A stretch of 64,000 bases of DNA. It comes from Homarus americanus (lineage: Eukaryota; Arthropoda; Malacostraca; Decapoda; Nephropidae). Below the pieces are notes generated by a model. It was given only the letters and a program-made list of their open reading frames with translations. It ran no database searches and had not been told where the DNA came from. Where the stretch lies: positions 8,924,460-8,988,459 of the forward strand of contig NW_024732238.1 of assembly GCF_018991925.1 (NCBI RefSeq). The letters run 5' to 3'. Of the stretch, positions 10,433-22,074 are shown one piece after another. A program made the position numbers and the translations under genes. Numbering within the stretch: the first letter of the stretch is position 1; the number at the start of each line of letters is the position of its first letter.

Positions 10433-10452
10433 GTGACGACCAACATTTAGCG

Positions 10453-10666
10453 CAGTGGTTCTCAACCTTGTTTGCCCCATGCACCCCTTTCACCATATGT
10501 CAGAATGTCATTCCCCCTCCTTTCCATGATTGTCTGCCTCAAAAAGTGCATTCCAAATAATATGCATATAATACTGAAAATCCTTTATTTTTTCCATATT
10601 AGTATCAGTTCCCCCCCCCCCCTGAAAACCTGAGGGGGGAAATTCCCCCCTGGTTGAGAACCCCTG
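10453..10666. mobile_element. hAT-type MITE with 8-bp target duplication
   Basis: A 214-bp element with ends CAGTGGTTCTCAACC and GGTTGAGAACCCCTG (one mismatch as inverted repeats). It is flanked by the identical 8-mer ATTTAGCG at 10,445-10,452 and 10,667-10,674. An 8-bp target duplication and a CAGNG-type end are hallmarks of the hAT superfamily. It has no coding capacity, so it would depend on a transposase made elsewhere. Internally it has a C-run and a G-run that can pair. Confidence 0.88.
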
Positions 10667-10734
10667 ATTTAGCGGGACCAACCTGTTAGTTATCCCGACT
10701 GCACGGAAACAAATAATCGTCGCGATCAGCATAT

Positions 10735-10750
10735 GGGTTGAGAACCACTG
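10735..10750. other. Orphan hAT-type terminal repeat
   Basis: GGTTGAGAACCACTG (10,736-10,750) is the exact reverse complement of the 15-bp left end at 10,453, and a better match than the right end defined by the target duplication. No matching 8-mer follows it. Confidence 0.5.
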
Positions 10751-10985
10751 ACAGACAAACAGACAATATACACACAGACAGACAGACAAATAATCACGAT
10801 ACACATCGGCAGACACAAATAAACAAGATACAGACATACAGAGACAAATTGACAGGATATGAAGAAAGACATATAGGGTAGATACTCACAGACCGACAGA
10901 CACACAGACAATATACTCACAGACCGACAGACACACAGACAAGATACTCACAGACCGCCAGACACACAGACAAGATACTCACAGA
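10751..10985. repeat. ACAGAC-rich 31-bp minisatellite
   Basis: A degenerate ACAGACAG stretch passes into about three regular 31-bp units containing GATACTCACAGACCGACAGA. Copy 2 (36,241-36,528) has about five, so the number differs between copies. Confidence 0.8.
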
Positions 10986-10989
10986 CCCA

Positions 10990-12928
10990 GATACCAAACC
11001 ACATAACAGACTTCTCGACAAAACATGTCGCTGAAAAAAAAAACACGGCTTGAAAATTTTGCGTTGTACTGAAGACAATGTTTGAAACGGAAGATTTGCC
11101 CAATTGAGCAAAGACAACGACGTGAACAGACTGTGCAGAGAGGAAGCGCGCGTGCGCAACACTACTACAGTAATCAAATGAATGTTCCAAGTCTGGTTCT
11201 CCATGATGTAGGGAAGCTCTGCACTGTATTCTCCCTCAATGTACTGTATTTAAATGTATTGTCAATGTATTTTCCTTCACTGTATCCCGTAAACATAGTT
11301 AAATTATTTATATAAAAAAATTTTGTACCAACATAAACCTCCATTACCTATAGTCTCAGGGCAATATCAGCGCCATTTTGACTGCCTGTGTTTTGTACCG
11401 AAAGTTAAATGTATCATCGAACCTAAATTCTAGAGAAAAATTTAATGCACTAACTCTCACGAATTCTGGTTAACATTTGGGAGTCATGTGTGGGTGCTAG
11501 TAGGATCTATGGTAGTTATGGCTCTTCTATCATATTAGAGGTGTATTTCTGAAAGCTCTTATATTATTATTATTGACGTTTACTGTATTATTATTGTAAC
11601 CGCTCATAGGAGCGATTTTGGTATGTGCTGGATAATAAGACCCTTGTCGTTGACGCGATGAGTATAATTCGGTCAAAACCGAATTCACATATAACAAATG
11701 CTGGTATATCAGGACACCCAGTAGGAATAGTACGATCAATATACAGCACATAACCTATTAACCTCTTAAATATAACTCACATGTTACAACTGTTGATACA
11801 TCAGGACACAGTTTGTATAATATGATCAATATACAGTACATAAATACACTTATTAAAGTTATTTAGAGTTCTTAGAGGATTTAATAGTTCACAATCACAC
11901 TCACGTTTTGGGGTCTAGGGTTTGACCAATGAGAACGAATATAATATCCTCCTAGTAGATGTTGGCAGGAACGAAAATTCAAGATGCTATCTCTACGGTG
12001 GTAGGCTTGACTCTGGTCTTCAGGCAGTCACACAGCTGCTACCAGTTCCATCTCGCTTAGTAAACTATTATGAGTTGTAAACAGTTTTTTTACTCAACAT
12101 GTGGCCGGCACGTGGCGATAACAATTATTATTGAATTGATGTAAGTTATGTTGCTCCCAGACACACTATATACTGCCCTCATCTGTGGACTGGGCACGGT
12201 GTTGCCTCACTTTACCTCCTCGATTCGGTACAGAAAAAAAAAAACATTAAAACAATTAACAACAAATCCCTTACCAGAGAGCTTACAGCATGGCAACATT
12301 CGTAAGATTTATCAACAGTTTCCTTGTTCTATAAACCACACATCCTCCAGAAGCTATGCCTACCAGTAGTCATTTGAGGCGCGTACGATCAGGGTGGCGC
12401 TTTGTTCACTCTGATCGTACGCGCTTCATATATACAGTACCCCGAACTTGCACTGTGGATCTGCCTCCCTCATTGTTTATCTTGTCATATAACCTCCAGC
12501 ATTTCAAGCCATTCTGCTTCAAGTGTCTGGCAAGGTCGAGGGTGAACACATGTTACAACAACCAAAATCAATTTAAGTGTTAATATTTCTAATATAATTA
12601 CAATATTTGCATTTATATTACATCTATTATCATTTCACTACTATTATTACGGTAATTATCAATACTCTTCTTGCTCTTCTTCTTCTTCTTCTTCTTCTTA
12701 TTATTATTATTAACATTTCTCTCAAGGACCAAATAATGAGCCTCCGTCTGCCAGGTCCTAGCTAGTGAACAAAAGCTCTAATACCTTCATTATGGCCGCC
12801 ACTATACATCCGACTCATCACCTTGTTGAAAAAGTCGTTCATATTTCTCCCCAAAACTGGATACAATCATCACTCTCTAATATGAAACAAACGGTCAAAT
12901 AACAATACTATTTCTGCCTTAAACTAGC
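10990..12928. other. AT-rich single-copy-looking DNA, no gene seen
   Basis: Nearly identical to 36,533-38,471. Short frames (60-100 codons) have no recognisable domains. It contains a two-unit imperfect direct repeat of ~91 bp (11,690-11,845), a small hairpin AATTCGGT/ACCGAATT (about 11,669-11,690), the strong hairpin listed separately, and a CTT/ATT microsatellite near 12,670-12,712. Confidence 0.45.
12375..12428. other. Strong stem-loop (18-bp stem)
   Basis: GCGCGTACGATCAG (12,379-12,392) and CTGATCGTACGCGC (12,411-12,424) are perfect 14-bp inverted repeats around an 18-nt loop. Four more pairs, one of them G-T, extend the stem outward. The GC-rich palindrome stands out from its AT-rich surroundings. 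Identical at 37,918-37,971. Confidence 0.75.
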
Positions 12929-13285
12929 TTATCTGTATAGGAGATCTGTTGAATCTTTTACTGTCTGGCGAGTGATTTTCGTGTTAGAAGCCGCGAGTTT
13001 CCCCGTTGCCAAGTCACAACCATCCATCCTCAAGCTATCAGTTGTGTTTCTCTCAGTGGTCAGTGTAACCTGCCCTGGCCTAGCCGAGGTTGATGTGGCT
13101 GCAAGACGTTGATTGATGATACGCAATTGGGGGAGTTTTTCCTCTAGTGACAGAAGGTTTAGAGTAATGCAATCTTCATATGCGCAGGATTCAGGTGTGA
13201 GGTATAAAAGGTCGTTGAAGCGGACGTTGCATAACAGGGGACCCAGTACAGGTCCCTGAGGCACACCAGCCTTATGTTTCGGGCT
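12929..13285 (-). pseudogene. Reverse-transcriptase relic (YADD-type non-LTR element)
   Basis: The minus strand starts with GVPQGPVLGPLL, followed by FNDLLYLTPES and a damaged catalytic box reading AYEDC where AYADDC is expected. GVPQG and the YxDD box are conserved reverse-transcriptase motifs of jockey/RTE-like non-LTR elements. The 111-codon frame from 13,264 to 12,929 loses clear similarity after the catalytic box. With the altered box and missing remainder it is inactive. It belongs to a different family from the YVDD-type copy at 42,210. Confidence 0.7.
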
Positions 13286-15545
13286 CGGTTTTTTTTTTTA
13301 GGACCACCCTCAGACCAAGATCGTGGAAGTATGTCACCAAAGAAGACCTAAGGTTTACGCCTGTATTCACAGTCGACATGCCTGCCGGTGAGCCCGACAG
13401 TCGGGAACCCGAAGTTAATGTAGGGAGGCATTATTCAAGAACGTGCTTCGGACACTACGAAGGGTCGGGATCCCGGTCCACCGGGTAGGGCTACCAACAT
13501 GTGCAAATCGGCCACTGTTGCCATAACCCAGGCAGCGAGTACCCCATTAATATTTCCCTCAAACACACACATACACACAAATATTAACCAGCTAAAAATT
13601 CACATCATATGATCAAAAGAACATAAAAATGTTAGGAGGACATCTATGGGTCAGAGAAGGAAAAATTAGACAAGACAAGGCACCTGATCCTGGAGCTGTG
13701 AGAAGAGAAATGCGGTTTTTTTTTTGTTACAGCACGGCTACACAGGATTATTTAACAGTTGTAAATAACTGACAATTTCGAATGTATATAGAAATAAGAC
13801 TTTCTGTTATCAACAAACTCATTTTCTATCAGTTTTGAATATATTTCATCGCAATTGGGAGGGTGAAAAAGTTGTTGTATTCATCGGGCCTGTCATAAGG
13901 CGGGTACCCCCCCTCCTGATGAAATGTTCCAACGATCCCAATAGGAAACCCGATTAATCAGGAATACCTTCGGGTCTGTAAGCGTCTCTGAATAACCACA
14001 CGACGGTGCTCCCGATCGGCCAGGTGGTGTAATGCCTGTAAATACGGCCCCTAGTCATGGATTCTTAAGAGTGTGAAGTTTTGTTAGGAACTTTAGTGAT
14101 AAGCCTGGTCACAGGCGCCAGTGTTTTTCAGTGGAACATCACGGTTGATTTTATGCCAGGTGCCAGCAGGTGAGAGGTTAAGTAAATAGCCTGGTGAGCT
14201 GACCTCTCCTGAAACAAAGTGCCTTTCAATATTTAATAGCCAGTTTCTATCAAATATCCCCCCCCACCCTTTACACACACTAACTTAGCACACTCAGTAA
14301 TACGGCAATTTGAAGACCTGCACCACCCATCAGCGTTTTAAGACTCATCTATCACAGCCTAAAAGAAGTGCAAGATGTAATGAGGGGGATGTAGATGATA
14401 TACATATATTATAGGAGGGGAATTGTAAAGAGAGGAAGTTTGGTAGCTGACCGGCTAGTTATTTAACTGTAAATACGTTCTTAGGGGATATCTTTCTAAA
14501 CATCAATTTTAAGTACAACTGTTTATTATTCACTCAATGTCATAGAAACATTAATAGAACATTATATTCACGTTACTAGACACGGACTCTCGGACACAAA
14601 CATGAAATGGATACACTTCCCACCATAAGTAACTCACCCCATGGATAGCTCTGACAATGACTCACGTGTGACCTGTGGGAGGCCCAGCGGGTGCTGCTGG
14701 ACTATGTCTTCTTTGGGAGACTCTGCTAGCTGGAGAAGCGGTGCTGGGAAGGGAAGTCTCCCTCCCGACCTCGACTAGTGACTAGCGTGACTCCGTTTTC
14801 TGTCTTCAGTGATATGAAGGTAATGCCTTCGAGGAGGGAGCTGCAGGGCCTATATATTGGTGAAGATCCGGCAGATGATCTCTCCCAATTAACACTAAAC
14901 TGGGTGTGTCTAGACAGGTGTACCGGCTGGAGGGGTTGCTTCTTGAATCACACGGTCATGTCGCAGAGTTAAGCTAATAGCTTGGCAGTGAGAACTCTGG
15001 GTCAATGTGACTGACCTCTCTTAGGTCAGGTCTGAACAGCTGTGTTTGCCCAGGTGCGTGATCATGTTGCCGGTCGGTAATGCTTCCTAATTATTACCAC
15101 CCGGGTGTGTCTTGGCTGGATGTGGTTTCTTTAACGCAGTCATAACGCCGGGTTAACTCAATTACCTTGTCGGTGACCTCTCCTGGGTCAGGTCTTACTG
15201 TCACTATAGGGTGTGTCAACCTATGTGGGTTACCACGTGGGCATCTATTTACTGTTATACAGGTATGTGTTGTATTTCTCTGGCCTGTAAGCTATGGTCT
15301 GATAAACAATCATTACAAAGACCTAGACTCTCACATTACTTGTGGAGTTCACAAAATGTTTGACTTGGTCACACACAACATAAAGATAAAACAAAACCAA
15401 CGGTTATGGAATCCAGAAGCGTCATTTCTTGGCTCAGATTTCCTTAGTCAACGTAACTAAACAGTACCTCTAGGGTATATGATGGAATATGTTCATGACT
15501 TCTGTTACAGCATCCCAAGAACACCCTGAGCATCCCGGAATTGAA
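13286..15545. other. No gene seen
   Basis: Nearly identical to 38,829-41,080 apart from C-run lengths. Short frames (61-97 codons) show no recognisable domain. TGACCT-N5-AGGTCA at about 15,010-15,030 and a near copy (TGACCT-N5-GGGTCA) at about 15,173-15,190 form a short direct repeat. Confidence 0.4.
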
Positions 15546-16145
15546 CTGTCGCCAAGTAAGTCACCGTCAACCATACCAAGACCATGGTTATATCCTCTCC
15601 CACACCATGTACCGCCTCACAAGGCTCCAGCACCCTCCAGGTTTTGAGTTCCACCAAATTCCTCAACGCTAATTACAGACGACAAAGTGAGCTGGAAAAC
15701 ACACATGCAGACTATCATTAATTCTTCCAACTATCGTCTCCGCATCCTTCGATCTCTTAAGACCCTTCAACTGCCTGCATCTGATCTCGGGAACATTTAC
15801 AGTCTCTATACTTTCTAAACTCACCCATGCCTCCCTTTCCAAGTCTTCCTTACCAGTTACACAACTAACACTTATAAGAAAAGGGCGTGTAAGATTATTC
15901 TCTATCCTCCATTCGCCACCTATTGAGGTACTGACTACACCGTCTCTCTCAACTCTCTTAAAAATCAACATGATCACCACCCTTTCAACACCGCCATCAT
16001 ACGTCACCTGAGATCCCTCGCTCACCAACTGCTGCTCAATACCAGAGTCCCTCGCTCACCAACTGCTGCTCAATACCAGAGTCCCATCAAATAAACAACA
16101 CCTATCACAGAACTCTACAAGAACTGCCACATTGCAACCACTGAT
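15546..16145 (+). pseudogene. Reverse-transcriptase C-terminal relic
   Basis: Plus-strand broken frames parallel the intact copy at 42,210-43,163: a block like VNHTKTMV, then STKFLN, DDKVSWKTHMQTIINSS, YRLRILRSLKTLQLPASDL and a block matching LTYASPTW as LTHASLSK. Several stops and frame changes make it inactive. It is an older member of the YVDD-type family, lying just upstream of a younger one. A 34-bp stretch is doubled at 16,015-16,082 here but single in copy 2. Confidence 0.72.
16015..16082. repeat. 34-bp tandem duplication, copy 1 only
   Basis: Two perfect 34-bp units (16,015-16,048 and 16,049-16,082), each containing CTCACCAACTGCTGCTCAAT. The matching region of copy 2 (about 41,546-41,580) has one unit. 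Confidence 0.9.
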
Positions 16146-16671
16146 AATCATCACTGAGTATTAAATAAGATGTATAGTATAGTCACTTCATGCTTCCCCT
16201 ATTGTGCTAAAACCTTCGATTCCCTCCGCCCGTTTAATTACACCTGACATACACGTCTTTTTGTAAATATTCACACTACATTTGTTTTCAATTAACAGCG
16301 ATTTATTATTATTGCCGATTTACCGGTATTATAGACACACCATCGGAACCAGACCTAATCAAGTAGGACAACAAAGCTGAGTCCTAGTAACCAAACTTAG
16401 GCGACCCTAATTAGGTAACTTTGTATGGCGTGTATTAGGGTTGACTAAATCAGGTAAGTTTACCTTGGTGAATTAGGATGTCAGCTCTTTTAGAACTGGC
16501 GTCTAACCCTAATGATTAAGAGAAAGGTAGGATGGGACCTGTAAGGGTTGCAGGGCCAATTACCCCCCAAGGATCTCTCCCACTACTCTACAATAATACT
16601 GGACTGCTGCTGCTGCTCCCAGCCCTCTTTCCTCACCATCTCTAATTCCCGCTAACTCTTGCTATAGCCTT

Positions 16672-16673
<2 letters not shown>
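16146..16673. other. No gene seen
   Basis: Single-copy-looking sequence with no coding similarity, between the RT relic and an (AC)n tract. Confidence 0.35.

Positions 16674-16705
<32 letters not shown>
16674..16705. repeat. (AC)n microsatellite
   Basis: About 16 AC units, abutting the truncated 5' edge of the reverse-transcriptase element. Confidence 0.95.
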
Positions 16706-16706
<1 letters not shown>

Positions 16707-16707
<1 letters not shown>

Positions 16708-17860
16708 ACGTTACCTATCGACCTCGGGCTTCGGAGAAATCTTATACCCTGGCTTACAGACTTCCTCAGTAACCGACGCCAAGCTATACGCTTCCGAGGG
16801 GCGGTCTCCACCTTTGAGTCATTCACCTGTGGCGTCCCCCAAGGCACCAAAATGGGACCACTCTGCTTCCTTATGCTTATCAATGATGCCCAAGAGAAAC
16901 CCCTGCTCGCTGGAAATATGTCGACGACTCCACCATTGGGATCAGCGTCAACAATTCTGCTCCCGACTATACCGCCCTTCAGGATTTACTGAACAGTCTC
17001 CAAAACTGGGCCACCAACAACCACGTCACCATCAACCATACCAAAACCATGGTTATGCACATCAACCTCCTCCGACATTGTCCCACCCTTCCATCACTTT
17101 AGGTCCCACACACTCCAGGTTGTAGATTCCACTAAGCTCCTCGGCGTCACCATAGACAACAAAGTAAATGGAAACCACACATCAGTGAAGTTGTCAAATC
17201 CTCCAGTTTCCGTCTCCACCTCCTCCGCAGACTCAAGTCCCTCAGGTTCCTGCACCCAGCTCCTCAGTGTTTACTCAACATTCATACTTCCCAAGCTCAC
17301 CTATGCCTCCCCACCTGGTCTTCCTCCCTAATGCCACACAACGTAAACACCTAGAAAAGTGCAAAATAGGGCATGCAAGATTATTCTCTCCTTCCTACTC
17401 CACATATCAAGCGCTCAACACATTGACCCTTTCGACTCTCACTGACCATCACCACGACCTCATCTCAAATTTGGTAAGAAGCTTTGCCATCCTCGACACC
17501 GCTCCTACCTGAGATCCCTGCCCGAGAATTGCTGTAGACACCACAACCGCATCCAGCCACGTGCACAAACAGTCGCTATAAGAACAGCCCAGTCCCAACC
17601 ATTGTAAAATTATCAATAACTTGTAATAAACCAGTGTATTCACTCCCAGTAAATCCTACTTCTTGCTGTCACTAGGTTGAAATGCCCTGTAGTTTGAGCT
17701 TTTCCCCATCTAGTTAATATATCTTATTTGTAACAGTTATGTTATTTGTATATTATAAACCGAAACCCACTCCCCAATTATGTAATTGTATATTTTCAGC
17801 CTTCTGTCTGCCAAACTCTTTCAATAAACCGTTAATTATTATTATTTTTATTATTATACC
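16707..17860 (+). mobile_element. 5'-truncated non-LTR retrotransposon, frame-broken copy
   Basis: Same element as 42,208-43,406 but with several small deletions, so the reverse-transcriptase frame is split (pieces at 16,814-17,125 and 17,267-17,512 are out of frame). It ends in AATAAACCGTTAATTA and a (TTA)-rich tail. Because the intact version sits at the same place in copy 2, the breaks here are probably consensus errors rather than biological decay. Confidence 0.85.
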
Positions 17861-17934
17861 TCATTTACGACCTAACATCATCTCAAGAAAATAATTGGTT
17901 CAATGATAATTTTTAAGATATAATTGTTCCAAAA

Positions 17935-18435
17935 TTAATAACCCCAATCCTACTAACCCCTAGTCATATATATCCCAGTTCTACTAGCCCCTAGTCCTAC
18001 TAGAACCCTCGTCCTGATAGGCCAGTCTAGGCCAGCTCCTACTGGGCCCCAGTCCTGATGGACCTCAGTCCTAATATCCCAGTCCTACTAGGCCCTAGTC
18101 CTGATATATCCCAGTCCTACTAGACCCTAGTCCTCAGTCCTGATATATCCAAGAACTATTAAGTCCCTAGTCAAGATAGACCCCGGTCCTACCAGGCCTG
18201 GTCTTGATGGACCTGATTCCTAATAGGTACTAGTCCAGATAGACCCCAGTCCTACTAGACCCTAGTACTGATAGTCCCCAGTCCTGATAAGTCCCAGCCC
18301 CAACAGGCCCTAGTTTAGATAGAACCCCAGTCTACTCGGCCCCAGTCCTGATGGACCTCAGTCTAATAGATACTAGGCCTAATATATCCCAGTCCTACAG
18401 GCCCTAGTCCTGATAGGCGCCAGTCCTGATATAAA
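17935..18435. repeat. Degenerate ~32-bp minisatellite (CAGTCCTACTAGG type)
   Basis: Loose tandem units with CAGTCCTACTAGGCCCTAGT and CCTGATATATCC. Half-units of ~16 bp also recur. The cleaner copy-2 version is at 43,493-44,005. Confidence 0.8.
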
Positions 18436-18894
18436 TACTTGGTATCGTAATGCCCCAAATCGTGTTGTTATTCGTCCAGTGTCAGGTTGTCAACAGTGTG
18501 TCAATATGAGTTTTTGTACTACGAGACAGTTATATCAAGAGTATCTACATTCTTGCAATTTTCCTTTGAAAAAAAAAAAAGTCCACAAGTTGTTAGATAA
18601 CTTTGTTCTTTACCTTCACTGAATTTCTTGCAATATCTGAGCCTGGAAAGACAACGGAAAACTGCTATTGTTATTGTTGCAGCAGCTGGAGTGGGGATGT
18701 TGGGGCGGACAGTATATATAGTTAAATTCAAAAGTACTTCAGTATTCGACTCTTGAGGGTGACGACGCTGAGACGGCCAGGCGGGCGATGTATTGTTGAC
18801 ACATTAGCCAGTCCAGTGATTCTGATCAAAATATTTTTTCTGCATAACAAAAGTATAATTATTAGATAAAGTAGGAACTGGAATGTGGGCTGTA

Positions 18895-19404
18895 TCTGAC
18901 CTAGCAACAAGGACCACTACCAACCCATACCATACCCCACCCTAGCAACAAGGACCACTACCAACCCATACCAAACCTCAGCCTAGCAACAAGGACCACT
19001 ACCAACCCATACCAAACCTCAGCCTAGCAACAGGACCACTACCAACCCATACCAAACCTCAGCCTAGCAACAAGGACCACTACAACCCCGCTACCAAACC
19101 TCAGCCTAGCAACAAGGACCACTACCAACCCATACCATACCCCAGCCTAGCAACAAGGACCACTACCAACCCACCATACCCCAGCCTAGCAACAAGGACC
19201 ACTACCAACCCTACCAAACCTCAGCCTAGCAACAAGGACCACTACCAACCCATACCAAACCTCAGCCTAGCAACAAGGACCACTACCAACCCATACCAAA
19301 CCTCAGCCTAGCAACAAGGACCACTACCAACCCATACCAAACCTCAGCCTAGCAACAAGGACCACTACCAACCCATACCAAACCTCAGCCTAGCAACAAG
19401 GACC
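18895..19404. repeat. 41-bp minisatellite, ~12 units
   Basis: Units contain AGCCTAGCAACAAGGACCAC and TACCAACCCATACCA. The array runs into three CCTAA words at its right end (19,403-19,420). By length there are about 12 units, against about 17 in copy 2 (44,482-45,196). Confidence 0.93.
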
Positions 19405-20210
19405 TAACCTAACCTAACCATACCATTAAATCCTGGGACCTTTTGAGGACTGAGTTAGAACTCAGTCTGGGACCTATCAGGACTGAGGTTCATTAGAAGT
19501 GAGCCGTTAAGATTGGGACCTATCAGGACTGGAGCCCATCCAGAAATCAACGTCAATTCTTTTTGTTGCGTTACCTAGGGACCTCTTAGGAACGGTGACC
19601 ACTTGAACATTCAACAAATTGTTCCTGTAAAGTCTGTGTACCAGAGTGTGTCACCCGGCCTGGTGCAACTCCTCTGTGTTGAAGGACCGCTCGTGCACTA
19701 ACATGGCTAAAATATACACACTAGGTAAATGTTTCTCTCAACCTCGTAATATTTCATTTATTGTGTTAATAGAGCCTCGTCTTAGATTACTCTTCTCCCC
19801 CTCTCTAAGTTAGTGCGTACTATAGATCAGGAAAACATAGACAGCTGTATGGGACTACGTGTACAAAATAGTTTTATCTACTTACTAGCTCCTCATCAAC
19901 CAGCTGTGGTATAGTGAACTAGCTGCCGGGTCTACCACCCCCCAATCCGCCTGAAACTACGAGGTTGCAAAAACCGGAGAATGGATTGTGGCGAGGGCGT
20001 GCGGCACTGTATTCACCCCAAGCCTAATATCTACCACACAAGATAAGCAAAATTGTTTCAAATTTACATTATTCAATTTGTTGCCTACAAATACTACATA
20101 ACACTATGAAATTGAGGGATCTGCAGCTCACATAAATCGAGGAGATAAAATATTTATGTGGTGGTGGGGGAGACACAAGAGACGCCATCCACAGTTGGTG
20201 GGGAATATAT
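19405..20210. other. No gene seen
   Basis: Starts with short CCTAA repeats and a few loose GGGACCTATCAGGACTG words (19,430-19,530) related to the neighbouring arrays; the rest is unremarkable. Confidence 0.4.
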
Positions 20211-20335
20211 AAGAACATAAGAATGAAGGAAACTGCAGCGGGCCTATTGGCCCTACTGAGCAGTCCCATTTACACCCAACCCTATTGCTCATATATCCAT
20301 CCAACCTATGTTTGAAGCTATCCAGAGTGATGTTA
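20211..20335 (-). mobile_element. Short CR1-like LINE 3' fragment (subfamily II)
   Basis: About 125 bp carrying the AAGAACAT tail, the GGGCC-TATT-GGCCC hairpin and the first part of the 3' region only. It is a severely 5'-truncated insertion. The cleaner version is at 46,019-46,140. Confidence 0.8.
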
Positions 20336-20477
20336 ATGACGACGTAGAAGGTTAAATGGGAAGATGATGATGAGAAAGAAGAGGATATGACCTCCATATT
20401 GTAACAGCTCAGTATAACAACATTCAACACTTGACACCTGCTAACATTAGCTGTTGTAGGTCACATGGCTCGACAGT

Positions 20478-21375
20478 CCTATTAGGAGTGAAGCCTCTTA
20501 AGACTGGGACCTAATGAGTGAAGCCTCTTTAGACTGGGACCCATTTGGGTAAGCCTCTTAAGACTGGGACCCATTAGGGTGAAGCCTCTTAAGACTGGGA
20601 CCCATTAGGAGTGAAGCCTCTTAAGACTGGGACCCATTGGAGTGAAGCCTCTTAAGACTGGGACCCATTAGGAGTGAAGCCTCTTAAGACTGGGACTCAT
20701 TAGAGTGAAGCCTCTTAAGACTGAGACCCATTAGGAGTGAAGCCTCTTAAGACTGGGACTCATTAGGAGTGAAGCCCTCTTAAGACTGGGGACCATTAGG
20801 AGTGAAGCCTCTTAGACTGGGGGACCATTAGGGTGAAGCCTCTTAAGACTGGGACCCATTAGGAGTGAAGCCTCTTAAGACTGGAGGCATATTAGGAGTG
20901 AAGCCTCTTAAGACTGGGACCCATTAGAGTGAAGCCTCTAAGACTGGGACCCATTAGGAGTGAAGCCTCTTAGACTGGGACCCATTAAGAGTGAAGCCTC
21001 TTAAGACTGGACCCATTAAGTGAAGCCTCTAGACTGAGACCCATTAGGGTGAAGCCTCTTAAGACTGAGACCCATTAGGAGTGAAGCCTCTTAAGACTGG
21101 GACCCATTAGGAGTGAAGCCTCTTAAGACTGGGACCCATTAGGAGTGAAGCCTCTTAAGACTGGGACCCATTAGGGTGAAGCCTCTAAGACTGGGACCCA
21201 TTGGAGTGAAGCCTCTTAAGACTGGGACCTATTAGGAGTGAAGCCTCTTAGACTGGGACCCATTAGGAGTGAAGCCTCTTAAGACTGGGACCCATTAGGA
21301 GTGAAGCCTCTTAAGACTGGGGCCCATTAGGAGTGAAACCTCTTAAGACTGGGACCCATTAGGGTGAAGCCTCTT
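20478..21375. repeat. 32-bp minisatellite (GAAGCCTCTTAAGACTGGGA)
   Basis: About 28 units; the joining part reads CCCATTAGGAGT. Many units lack one or two bases compared with copy 2 (46,287-47,217), consistent with consensus errors. Confidence 0.93.
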
Positions 21376-21655
21376 GTACTGTATTTAGTTACTTGCCCAG
21401 TGGTCTTAATATGGACACGAACAAAACACTTGACAACTGTAACTCAGTTAAGAATGGCAAATGGTTCACAAGTGACGTCTTTAACGTAAGAAATTATAAA
21501 ATAATATCTATACATTCCATGACAGCCCACATACGCGCACGCACATACACACAAAATATCACCATGTAGGCGGGGACTAAAACCAATATTCTATTATCTT
21601 CATTCCATAAAATGTGCATCAATTGTGAGAACTTAACAATCCCCCTCCCCCAACG

Positions 21656-21975
21656 AGCGCACACAACAGCATCCAGCCCATACGAGCACGTACTGATCAC
21701 TATAAGAACAGCCCAGTCCCAACCATTGTAAAATTATCAATAACTTGTAATCAACCAGTTTATTCACTCTCAGTCAATCTTACCTTTTTGCACTGTCACT
21801 ATGTTGAAATGCCCTGTAGTTTGAGCTTCTCCCACCTAGTTATTATATATCGTATTTGTATCACTTATGTTACGTGTATATTATTTGTAAATCAAGTGAC
21901 CCATTCCCCATGTAACTGTATATTTCAGCCTTCCGGCTGCCATGCTCTTTAATAAACCGTTAATTATTTAATTAT
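21656..21975 (+). mobile_element. Non-LTR retrotransposon 3' fragment
   Basis: Only the last codons and 3'-UTR of the YVDD-type family: IQPIRAR-like residues, then YKNSPVPTIVKIINNL-type coding, a ~220-bp 3'-UTR, the hairpin CAGCC-TTCC-GGCTG (21,926-21,939), and AATAAACCGTTAATTA. It is severely 5'-truncated. Confidence 0.82.
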
Positions 21976-22074
21976 TTACACACACACACACTATAGTGCC
22001 CCAAAATCTCTCCCTGCTTTTATTATTTTTGTTTTGGTGTTCTGCTGGTGATAGTGAGTGTATGGTAGGCAAGT

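Noticed and set aside
10990..12600. Several 60-100-codon frames shared by both copies
   Set aside because: They have no recognisable domains, and conservation between the copies reflects sequence identity rather than coding constraint.
13385..13490. Second member of the TA-flanked MITE family (shares AACCCGAAG and GCTTCGGA words)
   Set aside because: The similarity is short, and no TA-flanked CAGT ends are visible.
15010..15195. Ecdysone-type response element (TGACCT-N5-AGGTCA)
   Set aside because: Spacing and orientation differ from the usual inverted repeat with one-base spacing, and no gene is nearby.
15167..15460. 97-codon plus-strand frame, conserved in both copies
   Set aside because: No family resemblance and no splice or start evidence. 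The copies are identical, so no selection test is possible.
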